Source: a bacterium (lineage in GTDB: Bacteria; Bacillota; Bacilli; Lactobacillales; Streptococcaceae). Taken from it: a stretch of DNA of 64,000 nt. Under the pieces are notes generated by a model that was given only the letters and a program-made list of their open reading frames with translations, ran no database searches and was not told where the DNA came from. Below, piece after piece: positions 1 to 8,963 of this stretch; position 1 is the first letter of the stretch; every line of letters begins with the position of its first letter. The stretch spans positions 62,001 through 126,000 of the forward strand of contig CAJNDF010000006.1 of assembly GCA_905221455.1 (NCBI GenBank), given 5' to 3'. A program made the translations under genes and the position numbers.

Positions 1-757
1 CTGTCAAGACCACACGACGACCTGTTGCATCCGCAGCATCAAACACCTGCTGGATACGAGAGAGGTTGCTGGCTACTGCTGCAACAATGATACGACCATC
101 CCAATCTGCAATGGTTTGAGTAATCTCGTCCCCAACTTCACTTTCACTAGCCACTTGGATATTGCTGTCTGCATTGGCTGAATCGCTAAGAAGCGCTAGA
201 ACTCCGTCACGACCGATTTCTGCCAAACGAGCGAAGTCTGTCGCATAGGATTCACTAGCCGTCTGGTCAAATTTAAAGTCACCTGTATAAACGATGCTCC
301 CTTCAGCTGTCTTCAAGACCACACCCAAACTTTCTGGGATAGAGTGGGTCGTACGGAAGAAGGACACCACAGTCCCTCCAAAATCAATCTCCGTATCCTC
401 ATCGATGACATGGAAATCATTAAATTTCTTAACTGTGTCATTTCCTTTGACAAAGAGTTTTGCCAACTCAATAGTCAACTCAGACCCAAATACAGGGACC
501 TTAGCTTCAGCCAAGAGATAAGGCAGAGCACCAATAGCATCCGCATGTCCGTGAGTCAAGAAGACCCCTGCGATACGGTCGCTATTTTCAAAAAGGTAGT
601 CCATATTAGGAATAACCACATCCACCCCTAGTTGTTCATTTTCAGGGTATTTTAGACCTGCATCCAAAACGAAAATAGATCCATCGATTTCAGCGATATA
701 CATATTTTTCCCGTTTTCACGTACACCACCAAGTGTTGTTAAACTGATATTACTCAT
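1..757 (-). CDS. rnjB: RNase J2 (5' part of the gene; cut by window edge)
   Basis: N-terminal ~252 residues of a beta-CASP metallo-beta-lactamase ribonuclease, which in Firmicutes pairs with RNase J1 in mRNA decay and rRNA maturation. The start ATG at 755-757 follows a strong GGAGG. The metal-binding signature reads HGHADAIG rather than the HGHEDHIG of RNase J1. Loss of those metal ligands is characteristic of RNase J2, which is weakly active or inactive alone and works in a complex with J1; this is why I call J2 rather than J1. The protein opens with the usual MSNISLTTLGGVRENGKN. The remaining 3' part lies outside the window. The J2 assignment is fairly certain; the stoichiometry and role are known from the family, not from this sequence. 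Confidence 0.9.
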   Translation of the reverse strand, partial: MSNISLTTLGGVRENGKNMYIAEIDGSIFVLDAGLKYPENEQLGVDVVIPNMDYLFENSDRIAGVFLTHGHADAIGALPYLLAEAKVPVFGSELTIELAKLFVKGNDTVKKFNDFHVIDEDTEIDFGGTVVSFFRTTHSIPESLGVVLKTAEGSIVYTGDFKFDQTASESYATDFARLAEIGRDGVLALLSDSANADSNIQVASESEVGDEITQTIADWDGRIIVAAVASNLSRIQQVFDAADATGRRVVLT

Positions 758-830
758 TTTTCCTCCGAAAGCTTAGTTTATCTTGATTATAGGGTTGCTT
801 ACCCTCTTATTCTAAAAGCACTATTACTTT

Positions 831-946
831 TATACTCTTCGAAAATCTCTTCAAACCACGTCAGCTTCCATCTGCAACCTCAAAGCAGTGCTTTGAGCAA
901 CCTGCGGCTAGCTTCCTAGTCTGCTCCCTGATTTTCATTGAGTATT
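831..946 (+). repeat. BOX element, short form (boxA, partial boxB, boxC)
   Basis: Starts TATACTCTTCGAAAATCTCT and ends ATTTTCATTGAGTAT, the two conserved ends of streptococcal BOX elements. A shortened boxB core with CAAAGCAGTGCTTTG lies between them, and the boxA 3' part (the GTCGCC..CCGTAG portion) is missing. It lies between rnjB and recJ. BOX elements are small non-autonomous repeats typical of S. pneumoniae and S. mitis. Confidence 0.9.
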
Positions 947-1010
947 AGCCGAATCTTTTTCTACCATTATACCATTTTTTTGATGATTTTCAAAATGAAG
1001 ATTTGTTTTC

Positions 1011-1037
1011 AAAAAAGAGCTGGTTGCCCAACTCTTT
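1011..1037 (-). terminator. Rho-independent terminator of recJ
   Basis: On the minus strand a 10-bp stem (AAAGAGTTGG / CCAGCTCTTT) with loop GCAA is followed by a run of T. It lies just downstream of the recJ stop. Confidence 0.8.
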
Positions 1038-1044
1038 CCTACGT

Positions 1045-3279
1045 CTATTCTTTTTCCATCAAAAAGTCATAAATTTCTTGCACGGTACCCAGCGCCATCA
1101 TTTCTTGGTCTTTGACGGTTCGTTTGAGATTTTGGTAAATCTGACTTTCTCCTATCTCCCGCTTTGGTGCCTCTTTATTCACTGTCATGACACCATCTGT
1201 GATTGTCACAAAGCCTAATTCTTCAAACACTTGAATCATCTTGACCAACAAAATCTGTTGAATATTAAGATAAGCTGCCAAATCCTTCAGTTTATAGCGA
1301 ATATCAAACTCTGGAAACTGGTAAATGGTCTTGTACAATTTGGCAAACTGCTCTCTAGTCCCATAACCTGTCAGATAATAGGCCTTGTCAATGTCATTTT
1401 TGAAATAGACAGCAGAGAAATGCTGTTCCTGAAAAATGGTCTTTAGCAGGGTCATATCCTCAGGAATGGTTTTTACGACAACCGCTTCACTAGTCGCTAA
1501 ATCTGGCACTTCTCCAGCAAAATCCAAGACTGGAACCCCTTCTGGCAAGACTGCATTTTTCCCACGGATGTTAAAGAGTTGAACACCCTCCACACGCGCA
1601 TCCACCATCATCAACTGGAGGGCAGTTTGGCCATTCCATTGGTTGACAGACAATTTGACTGCCAACTCTAGATTCTTGGTTTGAGCAAATTCTGTTGCCC
1701 GCCTTCCTTGTCCGAAGGCCACCACTTCAAAACTAGCTTCACCCTTAGAAATTTTCAGCTTGAGATGGGCATTGCCTGCTCCCATAGTACGGGCACTTTC
1801 AACCTGAAAATCCTTGATATAAAAGACGGGTTTCTGGTTGTCCATTCCAAAGGGAGCTAAACGTTCAAAGTTCTTGACTGTTTCAAGACTCAAAGTCTCC
1901 AAATCCAGCTCTTCATCTAGATTTAACTTGTTCTTGCCTCCAGCATCTGCGCCTTTTTCACGGACATAATCTTCCAAGACCTGAGATAAATCTGAAAGTT
2001 TCTCAACGTCCAGTGTCATTCCTGCTGCGCCAGCATGGCCCCCAAAGGCGTTGAAGAGGTCTCGATGGGGATCTAGGGCTTCAAAAATATCGACCGCTTC
2101 CACACTACGAGCACTACCCTTGGCACGACCGTCCTCTATATTAAGAACAATGACCGTCTGTCCTAATTCTTCCAACAAACGACCAGCTACGATTCCTAGA
2201 ACGCCAGGATTCCAGCCTTCCTTGGCCAAGACCTGGACCTTCTTCTCAGGATTCACCATGGTCTTAGCTTCTTCATAGATTGACTGAACGATTTCCTTGC
2301 GCTCTTCATTTTTCTGGTGAATCATAAGGGCAATCTCATGCGCTTCCTCATCATCAAAGCCAGTCAGCAAATCAATGGCTGGATTAGGATCATCCAAGCG
2401 CCCCAAGGCATTTAAACGAGGGGCAATCTGGAAACCAATCGTTTCTTCTGTCACTTCATTGGCAGCAATCCCAGCCATGTCCAGCATTTCTTGTAGGCCA
2501 ATACGCTGAGTATGCCCCAACATTTCCAGACCATATTGAACCAAGATACGATTTTCATCCGTCAGACTCACCATATCTGCAATGGTTCCGATAGCAACCA
2601 AATCCAGTAGTTCCACTTGCACTTCTTCTAAAAGGGCACAAGCCAGCTTGAAGGCCACTCCACAACCAGCCAAATATTTAAAAGGATAGTCCGCATCCGG
2701 ATGCTCAGGATGAACGATAGCATAGGCATCGGGCAGAGTTTCAGGCATGGAATGGTGGTCAGTCACAATGACATCCACTCCCATAAACTGGGCCAGTTCA
2801 ATAGCCTCGTGACCAGCAACCCCATTATCCACTGTCAGAATCAAGGAAATCCCTTCCTGCTCGATAAAATATTTATAGACACTAGCATTGGGACCATAGC
2901 CATCGGTAAAACGATTTGGCAGGTAAACTCTGCACTCGGCACCAAGCTGTTCCAAACTTTCCTTCACAATCGAAGCCGAAGTCATGCCATCCGCATCGTA
3001 GTCTCCATAAACGAGAATACTTTCCCTTTCTTCAATGGCCTGACGAATGCGAGTCACTGCCTTGTCCATATCATGAAGTAGATAAGGATCATGCAAGTCC
3101 TCCAGGGAAGGTTCTAAAAATTTTTTCAGGCTTTCTTGGTCCTGAATTCCTCTTTCAAATAATAAGCGAGCCACCTCAGGACCCAGTCCAGCCTTCTTGG
3201 CTATCTTTGTAAAATCCGCATCTTCAACCTGCGGGGCAAACCGCCATTCATAAGTAGGTGTTATCAAAAAGACATCCAC
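1045..3279 (-). CDS. recJ: Single-stranded-DNA-specific 5'-3' exonuclease RecJ
   Basis: 744 residues. RecJ degrades single-stranded DNA 5' to 3' in recombination and mismatch or base-excision repair in the cytoplasm. The DHH phosphoesterase motifs are present near the N-terminus: VYGDYDADG (about 93-101), then a conserved acidic motif TVDNG and the VTDHHSMPE motif. A DHHA1 region with FGGHAGAAG follows near residue 416, and then an OB-fold. The extra C-terminal domain is typical of Firmicute RecJ. Start: the ATG at 3277-3279 has AGAAAGAG just upstream. A TTG four codons later (protein beginning ITPTYEW) is an alternative that some annotations of related genes use. A terminator follows the stop, and the gene diverges from the amino acid transporter. 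Confidence 0.96.
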   Translation of the reverse strand: MDVFLITPTYEWRFAPQVEDADFTKIAKKAGLGPEVARLLFERGIQDQESLKKFLEPSLEDLHDPYLLHDMDKAVTRIRQAIEERESILVYGDYDADGMTSASIVKESLEQLGAECRVYLPNRFTDGYGPNASVYKYFIEQEGISLILTVDNGVAGHEAIELAQFMGVDVIVTDHHSMPETLPDAYAIVHPEHPDADYPFKYLAGCGVAFKLACALLEEVQVELLDLVAIGTIADMVSLTDENRILVQYGLEMLGHTQRIGLQEMLDMAGIAANEVTEETIGFQIAPRLNALGRLDDPNPAIDLLTGFDDEEAHEIALMIHQKNEERKEIVQSIYEEAKTMVNPEKKVQVLAKEGWNPGVLGIVAGRLLEELGQTVIVLNIEDGRAKGSARSVEAVDIFEALDPHRDLFNAFGGHAGAAGMTLDVEKLSDLSQVLEDYVREKGADAGGKNKLNLDEELDLETLSLETVKNFERLAPFGMDNQKPVFYIKDFQVESARTMGAGNAHLKLKISKGEASFEVVAFGQGRRATEFAQTKNLELAVKLSVNQWNGQTALQLMMVDARVEGVQLFNIRGKNAVLPEGVPVLDFAGEVPDLATSEAVVVKTIPEDMTLLKTIFQEQHFSAVYFKNDIDKAYYLTGYGTREQFAKLYKTIYQFPEFDIRYKLKDLAAYLNIQQILLVKMIQVFEELGFVTITDGVMTVNKEAPKREIGESQIYQNLKRTVKDQEMMALGTVQEIYDFLMEKE

Positions 3280-3380
3280 TCTTTCTAAGAATTCTATTGC
3301 TTCATTATAACATGATTTAGACGTTTTCTCTATCCAGATTGCTTTTTTATAAAATTTTAGTGAATTTTTTCAGATATGAT

Positions 3381-3409
3381 TTGACAAGGTCATTCTTTTG
3401 GTGTAGAAT
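3381..3409 (+). promoter_or_regulatory. Sigma-70 promoter of the amino acid ABC transporter operon
   Basis: Perfect -35 TTGACA at 3381-3386, a 17-nt spacer, and -10 TAGAAT at 3404-3409, about 35 nt before the ATP-binding gene, which has an AAGGAG ribosome binding site. Confidence 0.8.
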
Positions 3410-3443
3410 CGTGTTATAAAATCTAACACAAAGGAGATTCCTT

Positions 3444-4202
3444 ATGGCTTTAGTAGAATTTGAACACGTCGAAAAATATTACGGAGACTATCACGCACTC
3501 CGCGACATCAATCTCCGTTTTGAAAAAGGACAAGTTGTTGTCCTCCTTGGCCCCTCTGGTTCTGGGAAGTCCACTCTTATCCGCACCATCAATGGTTTAG
3601 AGGCTGTTGACAAGGGAAGTCTTCTAGTCAATGGTCACCAAGTTGCTGGTGCCAGTCAGAAAGATTTAGTGCCTCTTCGCAAGGAAGTCGGCATGGTTTT
3701 CCAACATTTTAACCTCTATCCGCATAAAACAGTGTTAGAAAACGTAACACTCGCACCCATAAAAGTTCTAGGAATTGATAAAAAAGAAGCTGAAAAGACA
3801 GCCCAAAAATATCTGGAATTTGTAAATATGTGGGACAAGAAAGATTCTTATCCAGCCATGCTTTCTGGTGGACAAAAACAACGGATTGCCATCGCACGCG
3901 GACTCGCCATGCATCCTGAGCTACTCCTCTTTGATGAACCAACATCTGCTCTTGACCCTGAAACCATCGGTGACGTTCTGGCTGTTATGCAAAAATTGGC
4001 GCATGAGGGTATGAATATGATTGTCGTTACCCATGAAATGGGCTTTGCCCGTGAAGTTGCGGACCGCATCATCTTTATGGCTGATGGAGAAGTCTTGGTG
4101 GATACAACAGATGTTGATGACTTTTTCGATAATCCAAGCGAGCCTCGTGCCCAACAATTCCTCAGCAAAATTATCAACCATGAAAGTGACAAAGTCAAAT
4201 AA
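3444..4202 (+). CDS. Polar amino acid ABC transporter, ATP-binding protein (GlnQ type)
   Basis: 252 residues. Cytoplasmic ATPase that powers amino acid uptake with the three genes downstream. Walker A GPSGSGKST is at about residues 36-44, the Q-loop lies in GMVFQHFNLYPHKTVLENV, the ABC signature reads LSGGQKQR, Walker B LLFDEPTSALDP, and the switch His lies in VVTHEMG. Length and motifs match the PAAT-family GlnQ/HisP ATPases. It is the first gene of a four-gene operon (ATPase, binding protein, two permeases) with intergenic gaps of about 10 nt. The substrate cannot be read from sequence; glutamine, glutamate or another polar amino acid is likely. Confidence 0.93.
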   Translation: MALVEFEHVEKYYGDYHALRDINLRFEKGQVVVLLGPSGSGKSTLIRTINGLEAVDKGSLLVNGHQVAGASQKDLVPLRKEVGMVFQHFNLYPHKTVLENVTLAPIKVLGIDKKEAEKTAQKYLEFVNMWDKKDSYPAMLSGGQKQRIAIARGLAMHPELLLFDEPTSALDPETIGDVLAVMQKLAHEGMNMIVVTHEMGFAREVADRIIFMADGEVLVDTTDVDDFFDNPSEPRAQQFLSKIINHESDKVK

Positions 4203-4212
4203 GGAGGCGCCT

Positions 4213-5007
4213 ATGAAAAAAAAATTCTTTTTATCAGCATTATTGATTAGCCTTTTCAGCCTTGCTGCTGCAAAACCAGTTCAGGCCGATACAAGCGTCA
4301 CAGATATTCAAAAGAGAGGCGAGCTAGTTGTTGGTGTCAAACAAGATGTTCCCAATTTTGGCTACAAGGATCCCAAGACAGGGACCTATTCTGGTATCGA
4401 AACGGACTTAGCCAAGATGGTAGCAGATGAGCTCAAGGTCAAAGTTCGCTATGTGCCTGTTACCGCACAAACTCGCGGACCTCTCCTAGATAATGAACAG
4501 GTCGATATGGATATCGCAACCTTCACCATTACAGACGAACGCAAAAAACTCTACAACTTTACCAGTCCCTACTACACAGACGCTTCTGGCTTTTTGGTCA
4601 ATAAATCTGCCAAAATCAAAAGCATTGAGGACCTAAACGGTAAAACCATCGGAGTTGCCCAAGGTTCCATTACCCAACGACTGATTACCGAACTAGGTAA
4701 AAAGAAAGGCCTGACCTTTAAATTCGTCGAACTTGGTTCTTATCCAGAATTGATTACTTCCCTACACGCTCACCGTATTGATGCCTTTTCCGTTGACCGC
4801 TCAATTCTATCTGGCTACATCAGCAAACGAACAGCACTACTAAATGATAGTTTCAAGCCATCTGACTACGGTATTGTTACCAAGAAATCAAATACAGAGC
4901 TCAACGACTATCTTGATAACTTGGTTACTAAATGGAGCAAGGATGGTAGTTTACAAAAACTTTATGACCGTTACAAGCTCAAACCATCTAGCCATTCCGC
5001 AGATTAA
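4213..5007 (+). CDS. Amino acid ABC transporter, extracellular substrate-binding protein
   Basis: 264 residues starting at the ATG after AAGGAGGCGCCT, ten bases past the ATPase stop; longer upstream readings lie inside the ATPase gene. An N-terminal signal peptide (MKKK, a hydrophobic core, then KPVQA-D) precedes a periplasmic-binding-protein-like SBP_bac_3 fold: GELVVGVKQDVPNFGYKD, GIETDLAKMVADEL, MDIATFTITDERKK. The binding protein presents amino acids to the two permeases encoded downstream. It is odd that there is no lipobox cysteine in the signal region, unlike most Gram-positive binding proteins, so it may be processed by signal peptidase I or kept at the membrane by its uncleaved signal. 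Confidence 0.92.
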   Translation: MKKKFFLSALLISLFSLAAAKPVQADTSVTDIQKRGELVVGVKQDVPNFGYKDPKTGTYSGIETDLAKMVADELKVKVRYVPVTAQTRGPLLDNEQVDMDIATFTITDERKKLYNFTSPYYTDASGFLVNKSAKIKSIEDLNGKTIGVAQGSITQRLITELGKKKGLTFKFVELGSYPELITSLHAHRIDAFSVDRSILSGYISKRTALLNDSFKPSDYGIVTKKSNTELNDYLDNLVTKWSKDGSLQKLYDRYKLKPSSHSAD

Positions 5008-5019
5008 GGAGGACACCCT

Positions 5020-5697
5020 ATGACAGATTTATCATCTTGGACAGCATATTTTCAGGATTTTGGACAATTTTTCAATGGATTCCTCTTCACCCTTGCCCTA
5101 GCAATCGGATCCTTTATCCTAGCCATGGTTTTGGGTATCTTCTTTGGAGCTATGTCAACCAGCAAACGTCCAATTTTGCGCATTTTGGCTCGCATCTTTG
5201 TGGAATTTTACCAAAACACTCCCCTCTTGGTGCAGTTTGTTATCGTTTTTTATGGCCTACCTCTTATCAGTGACCATATCATCATGATTCCGATTTATTG
5301 GACGGCTGTTCTCTGCGTGGGACTCTATCACGGAGCCTATATCGCTGAGGTTATTCGCTCAGGGATTCAGTCTATTCCTAGCGGTCAGATGGAGGCTGCC
5401 TTGTCGCAAGGTTTTACCTATATCAGTGCTATGCGCTTGATTATCTTGCCTCAGGCCTTTCGTATCATTCTCCCTCCTTTGACCAACCAAATCGTCAACC
5501 TAATCAAGAATACCTCTACAGTTGCTATCATCTCTGGAGTAGACTTGATGTTTGTGACTAAGTCTTGGTCAGCCCTCAACGGAAACTACATTCCAGCCTT
5601 TCTAGGCGCTGCCCTTCTCTACTTTTCCCTTTGCTTCCCTGTTGCCCAGTTTGGTCGCAAGATGGAGCAAGCCAACAAAAAAGCCTATTCACTTTAG
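5020..5697 (+). CDS. Amino acid ABC transporter permease
   Basis: 225 residues of a HisM-family (PAAT) permease. Several hydrophobic segments are visible (about 20-42, 55-78, 87-105, 185-205), and the EAA loop reads EAALSQGFTYISAMRLIILPQAF, where the ATPase docks. It forms a heteromeric channel with the next permease. The gene lies 12 nt after the binding-protein stop, with its own AAGGAGG site. Assignment to the family is secure; the substrate is inferred only from the operon. Confidence 0.92.
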   Translation: MTDLSSWTAYFQDFGQFFNGFLFTLALAIGSFILAMVLGIFFGAMSTSKRPILRILARIFVEFYQNTPLLVQFVIVFYGLPLISDHIIMIPIYWTAVLCVGLYHGAYIAEVIRSGIQSIPSGQMEAALSQGFTYISAMRLIILPQAFRIILPPLTNQIVNLIKNTSTVAIISGVDLMFVTKSWSALNGNYIPAFLGAALLYFSLCFPVAQFGRKMEQANKKAYSL

Positions 5698-5706
5698 GAG
5701 GTTACT

Positions 5707-6366
5707 ATGGAATCCATTTTAGAAGTTTTAACTCCAGATAACCTAATCTTTATCTTTAAAGGATTTGGCTTGACCCTCTATATTTCTCTGATTGCCATCG
5801 TCCTCTCTACTCTTATCGGTACAGTTCTAGCAGTCATGAGAAATGGGAAAAATCCTATCTTGCGCATCATTTCCAGCATTTATATCGAGTTTGTGCGTAA
5901 CGTTCCCAACCTCCTCTGGATTTTCACTATCTTCTTAGTTTTCAAAATGAAATCCACTCCAGCAGGAATTACAGCCTTTACCCTCTTTACCTCAGCAGCC
6001 TTGGCTGAGATTATCCGAGGTGGTCTCAATGCCGTAGACAAGGGCCAGTACGAAGCGGGAATGTCTCAAGGATTTACCTCAGCCCAAATCCTCTACCACA
6101 TCATTCTCCCACAGGCTATCCGTAAAATGCTGCCAGCCATCATTTCTCAGTTTGTAACTGTGATTAAGGATACCAGTCTTCTCTACTCTGTTATCGCCCT
6201 ACAAGAACTCTTTGGAGCCAGCCAAATTCTCATGGGCCGTTATTTCGAACCAGAGCAAGTCTTCAGTCTTTATATCCTGATTGCCCTCATCTACTTCAGC
6301 TTTAACCTAGCCATTTCTAGCCTGTCTCATATGCTAGCAAAACGCTGGCAACAAGCAGCAGAATAA
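5707..6366 (+). CDS. Amino acid ABC transporter permease (second subunit)
   Basis: 219 residues, paralogous to the permease just upstream. Hydrophobic segments flank the EAA loop YEAGMSQGFTSAQILYHIILPQ; the early motif FVRNVPNLLWIFTIFL is typical of PAAT permeases. It begins nine nt after the previous stop with AGGAGG upstream, is the last gene of the operon, and is followed at once by a Rho-independent terminator. Together with the first permease it supplies the two transmembrane domains of the importer. Confidence 0.92.
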   Translation: MESILEVLTPDNLIFIFKGFGLTLYISLIAIVLSTLIGTVLAVMRNGKNPILRIISSIYIEFVRNVPNLLWIFTIFLVFKMKSTPAGITAFTLFTSAALAEIIRGGLNAVDKGQYEAGMSQGFTSAQILYHIILPQAIRKMLPAIISQFVTVIKDTSLLYSVIALQELFGASQILMGRYFEPEQVFSLYILIALIYFSFNLAISSLSHMLAKRWQQAAE

Positions 6367-6374
6367 CAAATTAG

Positions 6375-6400
6375 CTCTCCAAGGACATTGGAGAGTTTTT
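6375..6400 (+). terminator. Terminator of the amino acid transporter operon
   Basis: Stem CTCTCCAA / TTGGAGAG with loop GGACA, followed by TTTTT, nine nt after the last permease gene. Confidence 0.9.
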
Positions 6401-6412
6401 CTACTCAATCGC

Positions 6413-6447
6413 AAAAAACACTGCCAGATTTCTCTAGCAGTGTTTTT
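6413..6447 (-). terminator. Terminator of msmK (works in both directions)
   Basis: Stem AAAAACACTGC / GCAGTGTTTTT with A-run and T-run on either side, 14 nt past the msmK stop. The transporter operon and msmK converge here. Confidence 0.85.
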
Positions 6448-6460
6448 ACATTTCATTTGC

Positions 6461-7591
6461 TTAGTAAACTGTTCTTTCAGTTTCTACATCGAAGAAGTGT
6501 GCTTTGTTCAAGTCAAATCCAAGTTCAACTGTTGCACCTGTTTGCAAGTAATCACGAGCATCCACTTTGGCAACAAATTCATCTTTACCAACTTGGCAGT
6601 AAAGGTGAGATTCTGAACCAAGCAATTCTGATACAGAGATAGTAGCTTTGACAACTGATTCTGGGAATGTTTCAAGGAAAGCAGGCTCTGCATTCACGTC
6701 TTCTGGACGGATACCAAAGATCAATTCTTTACCTTCATAGCCTTTTTCACGAAGAACTTTCAATGCCCCTTCTGGCACTTTCAAGCGGAAACCGTCAGAA
6801 ACAATTTCGCTACCAACCAATTTCACGTTGATGAAGTTCATAGCTGGGCTTCCGATGAATCCTGCTACGAATTTGTTAACTGGGTTTTTGTATACTTCTT
6901 GAGGAGTACCGATTTGCTCTACACGTCCGATAGTACCTGTACCAGCAGGGTTCTTAGTTGCTGACATGATAACGATACGGTCTGCAAGTGTCATCGCTTC
7001 TGTTTGGTCGTGAGTTACGTAGATAGTTGTAGCTCCGATACGACGGTGGATTTTCGCAATTTCAGCACGCATAGATACACGAAGTTTGGCATCCAAGTTT
7101 GACAAAGGTTCGTCCATCAAGAACACTTTTGCATCGCGGACAATTGCACGACCCATGGCAACACGTTGACGTTGACCACCTGAAAGGTCAGCTGGTTTAC
7201 GTTCCAAGAACTCTTTCAATCCAAGGATTTCAGCTGCTTCTTGTACACGTTTGTCAATGTCTTCCTTGCTGTATTTACGCAATTTCAAACCGAAAGCCAT
7301 GTTGTCATAAACAGTCATGTGTGGGTAAAGAGCGTAGTTTTGGAATACCATGGCGATGTCACGGTCTTTTGGAGCCACGTCGTTGACAACCACACCATCG
7401 ATAGATGCAGTACCTTCTGTGATGTCTTCAAGACCAGCAATCATACGAAGAGTTGTTGATTTACCACATCCTGAAGGACCTACGAAAACGATAAATTCTT
7501 TGTCTTTGATGTCCAAGTTGAAGTCTTCAACTGAGTAGTGTTCGCTGTTTGGATATTTTTTGTAAATATTTTTAAGATTCAATTCTACCAT
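6461..7591 (-). CDS. msmK: Sugar ABC transporter ATP-binding protein MsmK
   Basis: 376 residues. Shared cytoplasmic ATPase for carbohydrate uptake ABC systems; in pneumococci MsmK energises several sugar importers encoded elsewhere, which fits the absence of permease genes here. Walker [10 protein letters not shown] (about 38-46), Q-loop [16 protein letters not shown], signature [14 protein letters not shown], Walker [14 protein letters not shown] and switch [10 protein letters not shown] are all present. The C-terminal third is the TOBE/MalK-like regulatory domain ([12 protein letters not shown]). A cre-like site lies across its promoter, so it is probably under carbon catabolite control. 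The symbol rests on strong resemblance to streptococcal MsmK/UgpC. Confidence 0.93.
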   Translation of the reverse strand: MVELNLKNIYKKYPNSEHYSVEDFNLDIKDKEFIVFVGPSGCGKSTTLRMIAGLEDITEGTASIDGVVVNDVAPKDRDIAMVFQNYALYPHMTVYDNMAFGLKLRKYSKEDIDKRVQEAAEILGLKEFLERKPADLSGGQRQRVAMGRAIVRDAKVFLMDEPLSNLDAKLRVSMRAEIAKIHRRIGATTIYVTHDQTEAMTLADRIVIMSATKNPAGTGTIGRVEQIGTPQEVYKNPVNKFVAGFIGSPAMNFINVKLVGSEIVSDGFRLKVPEGALKVLREKGYEGKELIFGIRPEDVNAEPAFLETFPESVVKATISVSELLGSESHLYCQVGKDEFVAKVDARDYLQTGATVELGFDLNKAHFFDVETERTVY

Positions 7592-7623
7592 GAGGTGAAC
7601 TCCTTTTGTCTTTTGATAGTTTT

Positions 7624-7645
7624 ATTATAGATGAAAACGCTTTAT
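7624..7645 (-). promoter_or_regulatory. msmK promoter with CcpA cre site
   Basis: On the minus strand a TATAAT -10 box corresponds to 7624-7629. The spacer upstream of it (7631-7645) is ATGAAAACGCTTTAT, which matches the cre consensus WTGNAANCGNWNNCW at all but one fixed position. The overlap with the spacer suggests CcpA repression. Only sequence similarity supports binding. Confidence 0.65.
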
Positions 7646-7666
7646 ATTTCTATGGCAAGGTGACCA

Positions 7667-7705
7667 AAAAAACAAAAAAGTTCTGTGCAACTTGCACAAA
7701 ACTTT
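7667..7705 (-). terminator. Terminator downstream of the PucR-type regulator
   Basis: On the minus strand AAAGTTTTGTGC and GCACAGAACTTT form a stem around AAGTT, followed by T-rich sequence. The stem overlaps the stop codon of the upstream gene. Confidence 0.8.
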
Positions 7706-8573
7706 ATAGAATATCTGATAAAATCAATTGATAACACAAGGTCAGGTCAGTCAATTCCTTCAACTGAAGCCCTGTCAATTCTTCCCATTTATCAATCTTG
7801 TATTGGAGAGAATTGCGGTGCAGATAGAGTTGCTGGGCTGTTTTAGTGAGAACGGCACTATTTTCCCAAAGGGAGAGAATGATTTCCTGAATCTGATCCT
7901 GATCCAAGATCATCTGGTGCAGGCATTCTTTAATAACCCTCAGATCCACAATCCTTTCCCCCATACTCCAAAGATAGAGTTGTGAAAAGGTGTGAACACC
8001 TTGATGACCCTGACGCCACCAAGTCTTAAACAAATCTCGCTCTGCTTTAATCAAGTCTGATAGGGCTTGATGGCCTGTCTGAGACCAAACCTGACCTAAC
8101 ATGATTGACAGACGAAGGCCAAAGTCATACTCAACCGCTTCAATCGTGTCAGATAAGATTGAGCGGACAGAGGTATACTTATCTTGTTGAAGCACGAAAA
8201 CATAATCCTGAGCTCCGACCTGAAGCACCGTCTGACAGTTAGGAAAAAGAGTCCGCATCATATCCAGCCAAGAGGCCAGATTTTCCTGTTGAAAATAGGA
8301 AAGATGGCAATAAACCAGCTGAATCTTTTTGAAAGCTTGCGGTGCCTGCCCCTTTCCCTCAATCAGATAGGGATACCAAGGATTGAGAGAACTAGCCTGC
8401 TCCTGCTGGGTCAAAAGAGCAACCAACTGCTTTTCACGCTCGCTGAGCCCAGCTTCCTCCAGCAAAATCCACTGCTGAGAAGCTAAAGGGAGAGTGAGAT
8501 AGCCCTCTTTCGCTACTGGTTGGTCTGAAATTTGAGCCTCAGGAAACCAGTCTTGTAATTCTTTTGCAATCAT
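7704..8573 (-). CDS. PucR/CdaR-type regulator with C-terminal helix-turn-helix
   Basis: 289 residues. The last ~60 residues (LTKTAQQLYLHRNSLQYKID, then WEELTGLQLKELTDLTLCY) are the HTH_30 domain of PucR/CdaR regulators, which bind DNA and usually respond to a metabolite sensed upstream. The N-terminal ~220 residues resemble no sensor domain I can name. The gene starts four nt after the mrnC stop, so it is probably read with the pnp-cysE-cysS-mrnC operon. Its targets are not apparent; the neighbouring msmK is one possibility only by position. Confidence 0.75.
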   Translation of the reverse strand: MIAKELQDWFPEAQISDQPVAKEGYLTLPLASQQWILLEEAGLSEREKQLVALLTQQEQASSLNPWYPYLIEGKGQAPQAFKKIQLVYCHLSYFQQENLASWLDMMRTLFPNCQTVLQVGAQDYVFVLQQDKYTSVRSILSDTIEAVEYDFGLRLSIMLGQVWSQTGHQALSDLIKAERDLFKTWWRQGHQGVHTFSQLYLWSMGERIVDLRVIKECLHQMILDQDQIQEIILSLWENSAVLTKTAQQLYLHRNSLQYKIDKWEELTGLQLKELTDLTLCYQLILSDIL

Positions 8574-8576
8574 GTC

Positions 8577-8963
8577 CTAGCCCTCCACTTTTTGGATGCA
8601 CCAAGAAATCAAGCTCTCAAGACGTTCCAGATTTTCAGTCATATGGAGATAGCCCATCACGGCTTCAAAACCTGTGGACATGCGATAAGTCACCACATCG
8701 GCATTTTTAGCCTTGGTATGACTATTGGTATTGCGACCTCGTTTGTAGATTTCTTCTTCTTTTTCCGTCAGGACTTGCTCCTCCAACATGAGGGCAATCA
8801 AGTGTGCCTGAGCCTTGGCTGACACATACTTGGTTGCCTCTTGGTGGAGTTTATTGGGCTTGGTCATGCCCTTGAGAATGAGATGACGGCGAATATACAT
8901 AGAATACACCGCATCCCCTTCAAAGGCTAGCGCAATCCCGTTAATGAGATTGACATCAATCAC
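8577..8963 (-). CDS. mrnC: Mini-ribonuclease III
   Basis: 128 residues. Mini-III has only the RNase III catalytic domain and matures the 23S rRNA ends. The catalytic motif LAFEGDAVYSMYIR (about 12-25) and the second acidic segment near the C-terminus (GFEAVMGYLHM) are visible, with no double-stranded-RNA-binding domain, as expected for the family. Its start overlaps the cysS stop by 8 nt, an arrangement common in Firmicutes and indicating translational coupling. Confidence 0.92.
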   Translation of the reverse strand: MIDVNLINGIALAFEGDAVYSMYIRRHLILKGMTKPNKLHQEATKYVSAKAQAHLIALMLEEQVLTEKEEEIYKRGRNTNSHTKAKNADVVTYRMSTGFEAVMGYLHMTENLERLESLISWCIQKVEG

